A stretch of DNA of 24,493 nt from Porcipelethomonas sp964621265 (lineage in GTDB: Bacteria > Bacillota > Clostridia > Oscillospirales > Ruminococcaceae). The notes below the pieces were generated by a model. It searched no databases. It saw only the letters and a list, made by a program, of their open reading frames with translations, and had not been told where the DNA came from. A program made the translations under genes and the position numbers. Of this stretch, positions 14,860-23,263 are shown in pieces (position 1 is the stretch's first letter; each line of letters opens with the position of its first letter). The stretch is from the NCBI GenBank assembly GCA_964621265.1, contig CAZULQ010000029.1:1-24493 (forward strand). Direction: 5' to 3'.

Positions 14860-15880
14860 CTCCGTTACCTCCGTCTCTTATCATTGCGGCAAGAAGTCTG
14901 CCTGTATTTTCAACATCATCAATGCTGATTATCTCAGAAGGTGTATGCATATATTTAAGTGGGATTGAAATTGTTGAAGCCATACAGCCGCTTCTGTTAA
15001 CGCTGAACTGGTCTGCATTTGTTGATGTAAGACCATTCATGACTTCAATCTGGTGTGGGATATTATTTTTTTCGCAGATGTTTATAATCTCATCTGAAAG
15101 CTCCTTTGATAAGGACGGAGAAACGCCAATCATAGGGCCCTTTCCAAGCTTACCGCATTTATATTCAGTATCACCCTGTGTATAAGCGAAGCTTACATCA
15201 ACTGCAAGTGCAATAACAGGGTTTATATCATACGCAGCAATTTTTGCGCCACGTTCACCAAGCTCTTCCTGAGTTGAGAAAACAACAGTAAGCCCACCGT
15301 TGATTTTAGTTCCCTTTAAAAGCTCAAGTGCATAAAGAATAGCTGCAACGCCGCATCTGTCATCGAGTGCCGCACCTGTTACTTCGTTATTTAAAAGCTC
15401 TCTGAATTTAGTATCAAAAGTTATTTTATCACCGAGAGAGATTTTTTCTGTTACTTCTCTCTTGCTGAGCCCTGTATCAATAAGAAGATTTTCAATTTTA
15501 GCAGCCTTCCCCTTTTCTCCGCCTGAAAGATGAGGCGGTACGGAGCAGACAACACCCGTAATTCTTTCTTTACCGTGAATTACAACCTGCTGTGCAGGCA
15601 GCAGACGTCTGTCAATTCCGCCAACATTTGAAAAACAGATAAATCCGCCATCTGTAATGTCGGTAACGATAAGTCCGACCTGGTCAATATGCGCATCAAT
15701 CATTATACGGTTTTCATATCGGCTGTTATCGCCGAATTCACCGTATACATTACCATTTTTTATATAGCATTTATCTGTATATTCTTTCAGTAATTCCAGA
15801 GCAGTTTCAGCGGCGTTACGCTCATTGCCCGAAACACCGTCTGCCATTGAAAGCTTTGAAAGTATTTCTTTTATATTCAT
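14852..15880 (-). CDS. M42-family metallo-aminopeptidase, paralogue 2
   Basis: A 342-residue M42 peptidase. His64 and Asp66 (IDAHIDQVG), Asp173/174 (ALDDRCG), Glu205/206 (TQEELGERGA), Asp228 (AVDVSFA) and His312 (KYMHTP) give the full dinuclear metal site and catalytic Glu. It is clearly diverged from its neighbour, with differing metal-ligand motifs and insert regions, so the pair is an old duplication or two separate acquisitions, probably with different peptide preferences or a mixed complex. The ATG shares one base with the murD stop (TGATG), a classical coupling arrangement, with GGAG inside the murD end as a ribosome site. Confidence 0.9.
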   Translation of the reverse strand: MNIKEILSKLSMADGVSGNERNAAETALELLKEYTDKCYIKNGNVYGEFGDNSRYENRIMIDAHIDQVGLIVTDITDGGFICFSNVGGIDRRLLPAQQVVIHGKERITGVVCSVPPHLSGGEKGKAAKIENLLIDTGLSKREVTEKISLGDKITFDTKFRELLNNEVTGAALDDRCGVAAILYALELLKGTKINGGLTVVFSTQEELGERGAKIAAYDINPVIALAVDVSFAYTQGDTEYKCGKLGKGPMIGVSPSLSKELSDEIINICEKNNIPHQIEVMNGLTSTNADQFSVNRSGCMASTISIPLKYMHTPSEIISIDDVENTGRLLAAMIRDGGNGDV

Positions 15881-17271
15881 CAGGAAAGCTCCTTTACGAG
15901 ATTTTTAAAATGATTACCTCTGACTTCAAAATTCGGATAAAGGTCAAAGCTTGCACAAGCCGGTGAAAGTGTTACAATATCACCGTTTTCTGCGATTTCT
16001 CTTGCCTTTGAAACGGCTTCTTCCATTGAGGAAACATGAACTATTCTGAGATTGTCAGGATTATATTCCTTTGAAGCTTTGACTGCATCCTCAATCTTCT
16101 GAGCAGTAACACCCATAAGAATAAGAACCTTTACCTTCTGATTTACTGTATCAGCCATTGGTTCAAACGGTATTTTCTTGTCGTAGCCGCCTGCAATTAC
16201 AATAAGCTTCTGTGTAAATGAATTAAGACCTGCAAGAACTCGTGTCGGGCTTGTTGCAATACTGTCGTTATACCACTTGACTCCGTCAAGCTCTCTTACA
16301 AATTCAATTCTGTGTTCTACACCGCCGAAATTCTTAGCTGTGTCAACTATTGTTTCGGCAGATACGTCACCCCAGAGTGCTGTGATAGCACCAAGATAAT
16401 TCTCTACATTATGAATACCCGGAATTCTGATTTCATCCATGTGGAGAATCTTTGTTATATTGCCGTTTGCATTATAGCAAAGGTATCCGTTATCATCAAG
16501 GAATGCACCATTATCAGGAACAGACTTTCTTGAGAATTTTACAAGTCTGCCTCTTACAAGTGATGAAAGATTATTTGTTGTCTCATTGTCAAGGTTAAGT
16601 ACAGTCTTGCTGAAAGCGTTCTGGTGAAGAATCAGATTTTTCTTACTGTCAATATATTCTTCCATTGTACCGTGTACATCAAGATGGTTTGGTGCAATAT
16701 TTGTAATAAGCGCAACATCAGGTGACTTTCTCATTGATATAAGCTGAAAGCTTGAAAGCTCAACTACTGCAACATCGTCATCTTTGATTTCCTCAATAAT
16801 AGGCATAAGCGCTCTGCCGATATTACCGCCCTTGTGAACTTTCTTTCCCGCACGGGCAAGAATTTCTGAAATAATTGTAGTTGATGTGGTTTTACCGTCT
16901 GAACCTGTCACAGCGTAAATTTTACATGGACACAGGTCGAAGAAAAGCTCCATTTCCGATGTAACGGCAACGCCGTCTTCACGTGCCTTTACAAGCGCAG
17001 GGTGATTGAAGTACATTCCAGGTGCTCTTACAACAAAATCAAAGGTATTGAGCGAATCAAGGTGTTTGTCACCTAAAATAAATTTTGCGCCGCATTCTTC
17101 AAGGGCTGTATAAGTATCACCGAGTTCATCCTTGCTTTTTCTATCGCATACAGTTACATCAATTCCCTTTTTTAAGAAAAGCTTTATAAGGTCTGTGTTT
17201 GAAACACCGACTCCGATTACTGCTGCCTTTTTATTTTTCATTTCATTAAAGAAAAGTTCTGCTCTGGTCAT
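15880..17271 (-). CDS. murD: UDP-N-acetylmuramoyl-L-alanine:D-glutamate ligase
   Basis: A 463-residue Mur ligase that adds D-glutamate to UDP-MurNAc-L-Ala in the cytoplasm with ATP, a step in peptidoglycan precursor synthesis. The N-terminal Rossmann-like domain begins AAVIGVGVSN. The ATP loop TGSDGKTT lies at residues 122-129 with Lys127. NHLDVHG, the YNDSIATSPT motif and the C-terminal SPACASFDLYPNFEVRG signature are specific for MurD rather than MurC, E or F. The length is typical. It is the first gene of a minus-strand operon, with AGGAGG at 17279-17284 and a promoter at 17307-17335. No other mur or division genes flank it, so it lies outside the usual dcw cluster. Confidence 0.95.
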   Translation of the reverse strand: MTRAELFFNEMKNKKAAVIGVGVSNTDLIKLFLKKGIDVTVCDRKSKDELGDTYTALEECGAKFILGDKHLDSLNTFDFVVRAPGMYFNHPALVKAREDGVAVTSEMELFFDLCPCKIYAVTGSDGKTTSTTIISEILARAGKKVHKGGNIGRALMPIIEEIKDDDVAVVELSSFQLISMRKSPDVALITNIAPNHLDVHGTMEEYIDSKKNLILHQNAFSKTVLNLDNETTNNLSSLVRGRLVKFSRKSVPDNGAFLDDNGYLCYNANGNITKILHMDEIRIPGIHNVENYLGAITALWGDVSAETIVDTAKNFGGVEHRIEFVRELDGVKWYNDSIATSPTRVLAGLNSFTQKLIVIAGGYDKKIPFEPMADTVNQKVKVLILMGVTAQKIEDAVKASKEYNPDNLRIVHVSSMEEAVSKAREIAENGDIVTLSPACASFDLYPNFEVRGNHFKNLVKELS

Positions 17272-17306
17272 TTTTGTGCCTCCTATAAATAATCATACTT
17301 ATATTT

Positions 17307-17335
17307 ATTATATACAATTTAAGCCTGAAACGCAA
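17307..17335 (-). promoter_or_regulatory. Promoter of the murD operon
   Basis: On the minus strand, TTGCGT (17330-17335), a 17-bp spacer and a perfect TATAAT (17307-17312). It is about 36 bases before murD and is the only clear promoter for the five overlapping genes. Confidence 0.7.
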
Positions 17336-17393
17336 CAGTTTTTTCAAATAAATGCTTTTTTTCGATGTTTTTGAATTTTTTTCAAAAAAAGGC

Positions 17394-17422
17394 TTGACAC
17401 ATTTAAAATATTGTGATATAAT
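17394..17422 (+). promoter_or_regulatory. Promoter of tRNA-Arg
   Basis: Consensus TTGACA (17394-17399), 17-bp spacer, TATAAT (17417-17422) with extended TG. It is preceded by A/T tracts (17366-17390), a plausible UP element. The tRNA starts 18 bases after the -10. Confidence 0.88.
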
Positions 17423-17440
17423 AATAAAGCTTTATGAAGC

Positions 17441-17517
17441 GCGCCAGTAGCTCAGCTGGATAGAGTGACTGGCTACGAACCAGTAGGTCGGGGGTTCGAG
17501 TCCCTCCTGGCGCACCA
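17441..17517 (+). tRNA. tRNA-Arg (anticodon ACG)
   Basis: A 77-base cloverleaf with acceptor GCGCCAG (17441-17447) pairing CTGGCGC (17507-17513), discriminator A and an encoded CCA. The anticodon loop CTACGAA is closed by ACTGG/CCAGT and gives anticodon ACG, read as ICG after deamination. The T loop TTCGAGT fits the consensus. It decodes CGU, CGC and CGA arginine codons. Confidence 0.97.
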
Positions 17518-17532
17518 CCGAGTTAATCTCGG
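17518..17532 (+). other. Small hairpin directly after the tRNA CCA
   Basis: CCGAG (17518-17522) pairs with CTCGG (17528-17532), loop TTAAT. It starts at the base after the mature tRNA end and may guide 3' trimming of the precursor. Confidence 0.55.
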
Positions 17533-17537
17533 AGGAC

Positions 17538-17572
17538 AAATCGTATCTCACTTTGTGGGGTACGATTTTTTT
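17538..17572 (+). terminator. Terminator of tRNA-Arg
   Basis: AAATCGTA (17538-17545) pairs with TACGATTT (17561-17568); the stem continues inward with wobble pairs to a TTT loop at 17552-17554. A T run reaches 17572. Confidence 0.85.
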
Positions 17573-17616
17573 CTTTAGGCACGACCAGCTTTTTATCTGT
17601 TTCATAGTCACAAGAC

Positions 17617-17647
17617 AAGGATATCAAGTTTAGTGATATCCTTTTTT
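17617..17647 (+). terminator. Second plus-strand terminator downstream of the tRNA
   Basis: A 10-bp stem, AAGGATATCA (17617-17626) with TGATATCCTT (17634-17643), then a T run to 17647. The 44 bases between it and the first terminator hold no recognisable gene. Confidence 0.8.
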
Positions 17648-17660
17648 ATTTAATAATACA

Positions 17661-17699
17661 GAAAATAAAAATGCACACAGAAAAATAACTGTGTGCATT
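17661..17699 (-). terminator. Terminator of the LRR-dockerin gene
   Basis: An 11-bp stem, AATGCACACAG (17670-17680) with CTGTGTGCATT (17689-17699), loop of 8. On the minus strand it is followed by TTTTATTTTC. Confidence 0.85.
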
Positions 17700-17705
17700 A
17701 ATTAT

Positions 17706-20267
17706 TTAGCCCATCATAAATTTAGCAATTCCGATTACGTCGTATAGGTCGACTTTAGTATCACTATTATAGTCTGCGGCATCCATTTTATCTTCTTCTA
17801 ATTTTACTGCGCCCATGATATGACGGCAGATTGCAATGGCATCATAAAGGTTAACCTTTTCATCGCCTGTTACGTCGCCCTTAATTGTTTCTGAAACTTC
17901 AACATCTGCAAAGGTACGTTCGTATGCTTCAGCATAAGTCTGTGCAGTTGAATTGAGATAACCATAAATCTTTGCTGTATCAGTAATTGTGTACTCACTA
18001 TCAAAAATTACACATTCAGGATTCTTGATTGTTATGCTCCTGAGTGATGTACAATCACTGAAAGCACAGTCATCCAGGCTTACAACACTTTCAGGAACGA
18101 CAACTTTTACAAGTGCATCACAATAATCAAAAGCACAATTGCCTATATAGACAACACCTTCCGGAATTGTTACATTTTTAAGTTCATAACACTGCTGGAA
18201 CGCATAATCAGCTATGCCTCTTGTTCCCTCAGCGATGTCAGCAGCAGTTGCATCCTGGTTACATCCGATAACCCATGTATCAGCATAGTATACAGGACCT
18301 TCCTGAGCGTTTAAAAGACCTGTGTTATAAAAAGCGTCAGCCTTTATTGCTTTGACACTTTCAGGAATAGTAACTTTTCTGAGACCTGTACATTCACTGA
18401 ATGTGCCTTCATCAATAACTGTGACACCTTCAGGAATAATTACGCTTGGAATTTTAGGACAGGAAGCAAACGCCCATGGTCCGATACTTGTAACGCTTTC
18501 AGGAATTGAAATAACTCTGAGTACTTCGCAGAATTCAAATGCACTTGCACCTATTCTTGTAACTGTATCAGGAATAACTACCTTTGTCAGAACATCACAA
18601 AGCTGGAATGCATTGTCTCCGATACTCTTTACAGTATATCCGTTAATATCAGCTGGAATCTCAACTGTAAGTGCATCAGCTTCACAGCCTGTAATTTCAG
18701 CATAGTCAAAAGTTCCGTCAGCATCTTCATCGATTAACTGATACGATAATGCTTTATATGTTCCCTCAGTCTCAAGTTCAGGTTCTGTTGGTTCTGTCGG
18801 AGGTTCTGTTACAGGCTCTGTCGGAACTTCAACGTCAATAAATGTACGGCTGTATGTTTCAGCGTATTTCTGTGCTGTTGAAGCTGAATAGCCATTAATT
18901 GCAGCTGTAGCTGAGATTGTTGCAGCGTCATCAAAAATTACACATTCAGGATTATTGATTGTTATATTTTCAAGGAAAATACATCCATTGAAGGCATTTG
19001 GTCCAATGTATGTAACACTTGATGGAACAGTAACGCTTGCAAGACTTTCACATGATTCAAATGCTGATTCGTTGATAATGTTGAGCCCCTCAGGCATATT
19101 TACACTTTCAAGACCATAGCAGTGACGGAAAGCACATTCTGCAATTCCCTTTGCATCAACATCAATTTCAGCAACGATAACAGTATCGTCACAACCGATA
19201 ACCCATGTATCAGCATATTTAATACCAGTATGCTTGTCTACAAGTGCAGTATTGAAAAATGCATCTGATTTAATGTTTTTGAGTGTGCTTGGAACAGTAA
19301 TTTTATTCAGCTTTGTGCATCCGCTGAATGTACCGCTGTCAATAAGTGTAATTCCCTCAGGAATAGCAACAGTATAGATTGTTTCGCATCCTGCGAAAGC
19401 TTTTGCACCGATTGTTGTAACACTGTCAGGTATTGTTATTGTTTCAAGAAGTGAACAACCTTCAAATGCACTTGCTCCAATGCTTGTAACAGTATTCGGA
19501 ATAGTAACAGCAGTCATACTGTCGCAATTCAGAAAAGCACCCTCTCCGATAGTTTTAACCGGCAGGTCGTTGATTGTTTCAGGAATGCTTACTGTCTTAG
19601 CGAATATGTCACATGCCTTGATTTCGATGTAATCATACACACCATCTGCTTTTTCATCAACTGCCACATATGTAAGGTCACGATATGTACCTTCAACAAT
19701 AAATTCTGTTGTAGGTTCTGTCGGATTCTCAATATCATTGAAAGTACGGCCATACTTCAAAGCATAAGCTTCTGCTGTTGAATCTACATATCCATTAATC
19801 ACAGCAGTATCAGATAAAGTGTAGACCTCATCAAATATTATACATTCAGGATTCTTGATTGTAATGTTCTTAAGTAATTCGCAGTCAGCAAATGCTCTGT
19901 CTTCAAGATATGTAATATTTTCAGGTACAACAATTTCAGTCAGTACATTACAGAACTGGAAAGCACTCGAACTGATTCCCTTTACAGGAAGTCCTTCGAG
20001 TTCAGCCGGTATTTCAACAGTTTCGGCGAATGAGTCACAGTTTATAATTTCAATATAATCATAAACCTCATCAGAATCTCCGTCAACAGGAACATAAGTC
20101 AAGGGTCCGTATACTCCGTCAGGAGTTTCTTCAGGCAGTTCAGTTTCTGTATTTTCCTGGGATTCTGAAGTTTCAAGAGCATAGGCACTCATAGGAACAA
20201 CGATTGTTGCGTTTACCGCACAAGCTATCGCTGTCAGAATGCCTGCAAGCTTCATTTTTATGTTCAT
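17706..20267 (-). CDS. Secreted BspA-like leucine-rich-repeat protein with C-terminal type I dockerin
   Basis: An 853-residue exported protein. A signal peptide ends near AYA at residues 28-30. Three homologous LRR_5 (BspA-like) modules follow at about 53-178, 194-479 and 502-790, built of repeats such as IPDSVTTIGAKAFAGC, and are joined by Thr-Glu-Pro linkers. Modules 2 and 3 are full length with a shared YADTWVIGC segment; module 1 keeps only the start and end. The C-terminus (797-853) is a dockerin with two calcium loops, DVTGDEKVNLYD and DYNSDTKVDLYD; Thr replaces the usual Asn at position 3 of the first. No catalytic motif is seen, so it is probably an adhesion or binding subunit held on a cellulosome through a cohesin. 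AAGGAGG at 20276-20282 fixes the start. Confidence 0.92.
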   Translation of the reverse strand: MNIKMKLAGILTAIACAVNATIVVPMSAYALETSESQENTETELPEETPDGVYGPLTYVPVDGDSDEVYDYIEIINCDSFAETVEIPAELEGLPVKGISSSAFQFCNVLTEIVVPENITYLEDRAFADCELLKNITIKNPECIIFDEVYTLSDTAVINGYVDSTAEAYALKYGRTFNDIENPTEPTTEFIVEGTYRDLTYVAVDEKADGVYDYIEIKACDIFAKTVSIPETINDLPVKTIGEGAFLNCDSMTAVTIPNTVTSIGASAFEGCSLLETITIPDSVTTIGAKAFAGCETIYTVAIPEGITLIDSGTFSGCTKLNKITVPSTLKNIKSDAFFNTALVDKHTGIKYADTWVIGCDDTVIVAEIDVDAKGIAECAFRHCYGLESVNMPEGLNIINESAFESCESLASVTVPSSVTYIGPNAFNGCIFLENITINNPECVIFDDAATISATAAINGYSASTAQKYAETYSRTFIDVEVPTEPVTEPPTEPTEPELETEGTYKALSYQLIDEDADGTFDYAEITGCEADALTVEIPADINGYTVKSIGDNAFQLCDVLTKVVIPDTVTRIGASAFEFCEVLRVISIPESVTSIGPWAFASCPKIPSVIIPEGVTVIDEGTFSECTGLRKVTIPESVKAIKADAFYNTGLLNAQEGPVYYADTWVIGCNQDATAADIAEGTRGIADYAFQQCYELKNVTIPEGVVYIGNCAFDYCDALVKVVVPESVVSLDDCAFSDCTSLRSITIKNPECVIFDSEYTITDTAKIYGYLNSTAQTYAEAYERTFADVEVSETIKGDVTGDEKVNLYDAIAICRHIMGAVKLEEDKMDAADYNSDTKVDLYDVIGIAKFMMG
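17898..20111 (-). repeat. Three homologous LRR modules within one gene
   Basis: At DNA level the modules span about 19734-20111, 18831-19688 and 17898-18764. Each opens with a YDYxEIxxC segment and closes with a KNPECVIFD ... RTFxDVE segment. Module 1 is about 126 residues against 286-289 for the other two, as if its middle was lost or never acquired. Confidence 0.85.
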
Positions 20268-20299
20268 TGAACATTCCTCCTTAATAAATTTATATTTTT

Positions 20300-20328
20300 A
20301 TTTTACCACAAAACGTATATTCAGTCAA
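20300..20328 (-). promoter_or_regulatory. Promoter of the LRR-dockerin gene
   Basis: On the minus strand, TTGACT (20323-20328), 17-bp spacer, TAAAAT (20300-20305), extended TG. Its -35 is 18 bases from the -35 of the divergent esterase promoter. Confidence 0.8.
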
Positions 20329-20346
20329 CTATTTGTCATTATGTAC

Positions 20347-20375
20347 TTGAAAATTCCACATTTTTATGATATTAT
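20347..20375 (+). promoter_or_regulatory. Promoter of the dockerin esterase gene
   Basis: TTGAAA (20347-20352), 17-bp spacer, TATTAT (20370-20375) with extended TG at 20367-20368. Back-to-back with the LRR gene promoter in the 151-bp divergent region. Confidence 0.75.
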
Positions 20376-20418
20376 ATAAGTATTGTAACCAATTTAAAGG
20401 TATATTACGGAGGGATTT

Positions 20419-23226
20419 ATGAAAGCTAAAAAAATCATTACGACAGTTGTCTCTGCGGCACTTGCTGTAACTTCACTCGGAAGCTTCAGTATTTCAGCTG
20501 AGACAACACCAAACCCTGTCATAAGCAGAAACTGCCCTGCTTATTCAGAGTCAAGCCCATCTACGGCAGCTTCAGCAAATGACGCATTCTATTATTCAAT
20601 GTGGTCAGGCTCAGCTCCTGATTATCTTGCTTATGATTTATCAGGAGTGCCTGCGGAACAAAGAGAGAAAATTATTGCAGTATGGTACAATGCAACAGGA
20701 CATTATGACTATCCCGTTGTAAGCAGTAATTCAAACGGCATGCCAACAGACTACACAATTGAAGTAAACAAGGCAGCAGGCGGCACTTGTCCTGAAAGCG
20801 GCTGGGAAGTTGTCGAAAAGGTTTCGGGTAATACACTTCACTCACGTCAGCATGTTGTTGACATGAAAGGCTATAACTGGATTCGCCTTAATGTTACTGG
20901 TGTGGACGGAAAAGCAAGCGGCACAGCTTCAATTAATTTTGATATTCACAATGTATCAGACGGCATTACAGACAGCTGGATTTTCCTTGGTGACTCAATC
21001 ACAGCCGGCGGTATGATGAACTGCTATGGCACAGGCTTTGCTGAGTATGTAAACCAGATTGACAGCAGATATTATCCAGTACAGGAAAACGGTGGTATAG
21101 GCGGAATTATGAGCAGTCACGGAAAAGAAAATATTGACCGCTGGCTTGAAACATTCCCAGGCAATTATGTAAGCATTGCTTATGGTACAAACGATTCATG
21201 GGGTAACCAGACAGGTGCTCAGAAGTATTACGATAATACAGCGTACATGGTTGAAAAGGTTATTGAAGCAGGTAAAACACCGATTATTCCTACAATTCCT
21301 TATGCAACTGAAACAGGTATAAGCGCATATATTGATGATTACAACGCTATGATTGAAAAGATTTATACAGAATATCCTGAGGTTGTGGAAGGTCCTGATT
21401 TCTATACACTTCTTCAGAAAAATCCTGAATATTTAAGCTCGGATGGTGTACATCCGAACAGTGAAGGATATGACGCTATGAGACAGGAATGGGCAAGCGT
21501 TATGTATGAAAATGTATATAAGAGCGAAAGCTCACAGGACGGTATGGCGGTTACAAGGGGAGATATAAACGTTGACCAGAAAATCAATGTTGCCGACTAT
21601 ACTCTTCTTTCTGAATTTCTTATCGGCAAAGCTGATATAAGCTTTAATACTGCTGATGTGACAGCAGATGTCAATGAAGACAACAAGATAAACGCTTTTG
21701 ACGCTGTTGCGCTCAGAAGGCTTATTGCTCCTGAGCAAAGCGGTGAAGTTACTCAATCAAGCTGGGAAATCAGCGCAGATACTGCCAAGCTTCAGGGAAG
21801 AACCGTTGAAGATGACGGTGCAACATGGCTTCTCCAGAGTGGTTCAGCGGCTGAATTTAGAGTTTATGCCGAATCAGCAGAGGTTGTACTCAAGGGAAAT
21901 CTCGGCATCGACGCTGATGCTGATTACAGACCAAGATATGCGGTTTATGTTGACGATGAACTTGTGATAGACACAACTCTCGACAGCAAGGAGAAAAAAA
22001 TTACTCTCTTTGAAAACGGAAGCGGTACAAAGACAGTCAAGATAATCATGCTTTCAGAAGCAATGTATGGTGCAATCGGTGTTGACTGTGTAAATGTTAC
22101 ATCAGCAAAGGCAGAGCCTGTATGGCCTGTTTCAAAAAATGATATAAGCATTGAATTTATCGGTGACTCTATCACTTGTGCATACGGTGTTGAGGGTGCA
22201 AGCCAGTATGAAGGCTTCAAGACAACAACTGAAAACTTCACAAAATCCTATGCATACCTTACAGCACAGAAGCTCGGCGCAGATTACAGTGCACTTTGTT
22301 ACAGCGGTCACGGTATTGTTTCGGGTTACACATCAGATGGTACTAAAAACAGCGAAAGCCTAATTCCGGACTATTACAAGCTTAATACAAAGCAGGCTCC
22401 GTACTCAGCAAACTGGGATTTTGAATCTCACGAAAATGACGCTGTTGTGATAAACCTTGGTACAAACGATATAAACTATGTTGCGGCTGAAACAGAAACA
22501 CGCTCGGCTGAATTCATCGACGGATATGTTGATTTCCTTAAGACTGTCCGTGAATGCAACAAGTACGCATACATCATCTGTACTATGGGTACAATGGGCG
22601 GCGAAGAAATATATGACCTCGTTGCACAGGCTGTTGATGCCTATAAGACAGAAACAGGCGATGAAAAAATTATGTCATACAAGTCTGTTACACACACACA
22701 GGCAGACGGCATGGGCTCAGACTGGCACCCATCAGCAACAACTCAGCAGAACAGCGCTTATGTTCTCGCAGACAAAATCTGTCAGGTGCTTGGAATGGAA
22801 TCTGACCAGGTTGGTCTTGATGTTGCGGCTGACGCCGTTTACGACGTTGTAAAGAATACAGCAGACGGCGCAAATGCGGCTCATTATGTCGGCTATGACA
22901 AGTCATTCTGGATTAATATGGTTTCAGGCGGCAACAGTGCTGATGATATTATTGCAACACTTTCCGGTATCGGACTTAAAAACGGCGGCGAATATCGCCT
23001 TGAATTTGACTGCACTTCGGGCAGAACATTTGACATGGAATTTGCCGTTGAAGGCGCTTCAAAGCACTTCTCTGATACTGTTTCAATGACCTCTGAAACT
23101 CAGCATTACAGCCAGACTTTCACAGTCAAAGCCAACGATGCAAACGCAAGCATAAACTTCTATATCGGCGGCGGCGACAGCTATAATGTTACTCTTTCAA
23201 ACATCAAGCTTGTTAAAATTAAATAA
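20419..23226 (+). CDS. Secreted cellulosomal esterase with two SGNH catalytic domains around a central dockerin
   Basis: A 935-residue modular protein. A signal peptide ends near SISA (residue 27). A beta-rich domain (about 30-180) precedes the first SGNH hydrolase: GDSI with Ser193, GTND with Asn258, and DGVHP with Asp342 and His345. A complete type I dockerin (381-436) has calcium loops DINVDQKINVAD and DVNEDNKINAFD. Next come a jelly-roll (about 448-565) and a second SGNH domain of CE2 type: Ser584 in GDSI, Asn683 in GTND and His770 in SDWHPS. A carbohydrate-binding-like beta domain (about 805-935) closes the protein. It probably deacetylates xylan or other plant polysaccharides outside the cell, attached to a scaffoldin by the dockerin. 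GGAGGG at 20409-20414 supports the start. Dockerins are commoner at a terminus or between two catalytic units of multifunctional cellulosomal enzymes. Substrate is inferred. Confidence 0.92.
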   Translation: MKAKKIITTVVSAALAVTSLGSFSISAETTPNPVISRNCPAYSESSPSTAASANDAFYYSMWSGSAPDYLAYDLSGVPAEQREKIIAVWYNATGHYDYPVVSSNSNGMPTDYTIEVNKAAGGTCPESGWEVVEKVSGNTLHSRQHVVDMKGYNWIRLNVTGVDGKASGTASINFDIHNVSDGITDSWIFLGDSITAGGMMNCYGTGFAEYVNQIDSRYYPVQENGGIGGIMSSHGKENIDRWLETFPGNYVSIAYGTNDSWGNQTGAQKYYDNTAYMVEKVIEAGKTPIIPTIPYATETGISAYIDDYNAMIEKIYTEYPEVVEGPDFYTLLQKNPEYLSSDGVHPNSEGYDAMRQEWASVMYENVYKSESSQDGMAVTRGDINVDQKINVADYTLLSEFLIGKADISFNTADVTADVNEDNKINAFDAVALRRLIAPEQSGEVTQSSWEISADTAKLQGRTVEDDGATWLLQSGSAAEFRVYAESAEVVLKGNLGIDADADYRPRYAVYVDDELVIDTTLDSKEKKITLFENGSGTKTVKIIMLSEAMYGAIGVDCVNVTSAKAEPVWPVSKNDISIEFIGDSITCAYGVEGASQYEGFKTTTENFTKSYAYLTAQKLGADYSALCYSGHGIVSGYTSDGTKNSESLIPDYYKLNTKQAPYSANWDFESHENDAVVINLGTNDINYVAAETETRSAEFIDGYVDFLKTVRECNKYAYIICTMGTMGGEEIYDLVAQAVDAYKTETGDEKIMSYKSVTHTQADGMGSDWHPSATTQQNSAYVLADKICQVLGMESDQVGLDVAADAVYDVVKNTADGANAAHYVGYDKSFWINMVSGGNSADDIIATLSGIGLKNGGEYRLEFDCTSGRTFDMEFAVEGASKHFSDTVSMTSETQHYSQTFTVKANDANASINFYIGGGDSYNVTLSNIKLVKIK

Positions 23227-23229
23227 AGC

Positions 23230-23260
23230 AAAACGGGACTGAAATTTAGTCCCGTTTTTT
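23230..23260. terminator. Terminator between convergent genes
   Basis: A 10-bp stem, AAACGGGACT (23231-23240) with AGTCCCGTTT (23248-23257), loop of 7, and a T run to 23260. The minus strand shows TTTTGCTTTATTT after the stem, so it may work in both directions. Confidence 0.85.
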
Positions 23261-23263
23261 ATA

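Noticed and set aside
22151..22906. Several open frames in other frames of the esterase gene
   Set aside because: They are shadow frames of a high-confidence modular protein; their composition is not protein-like.
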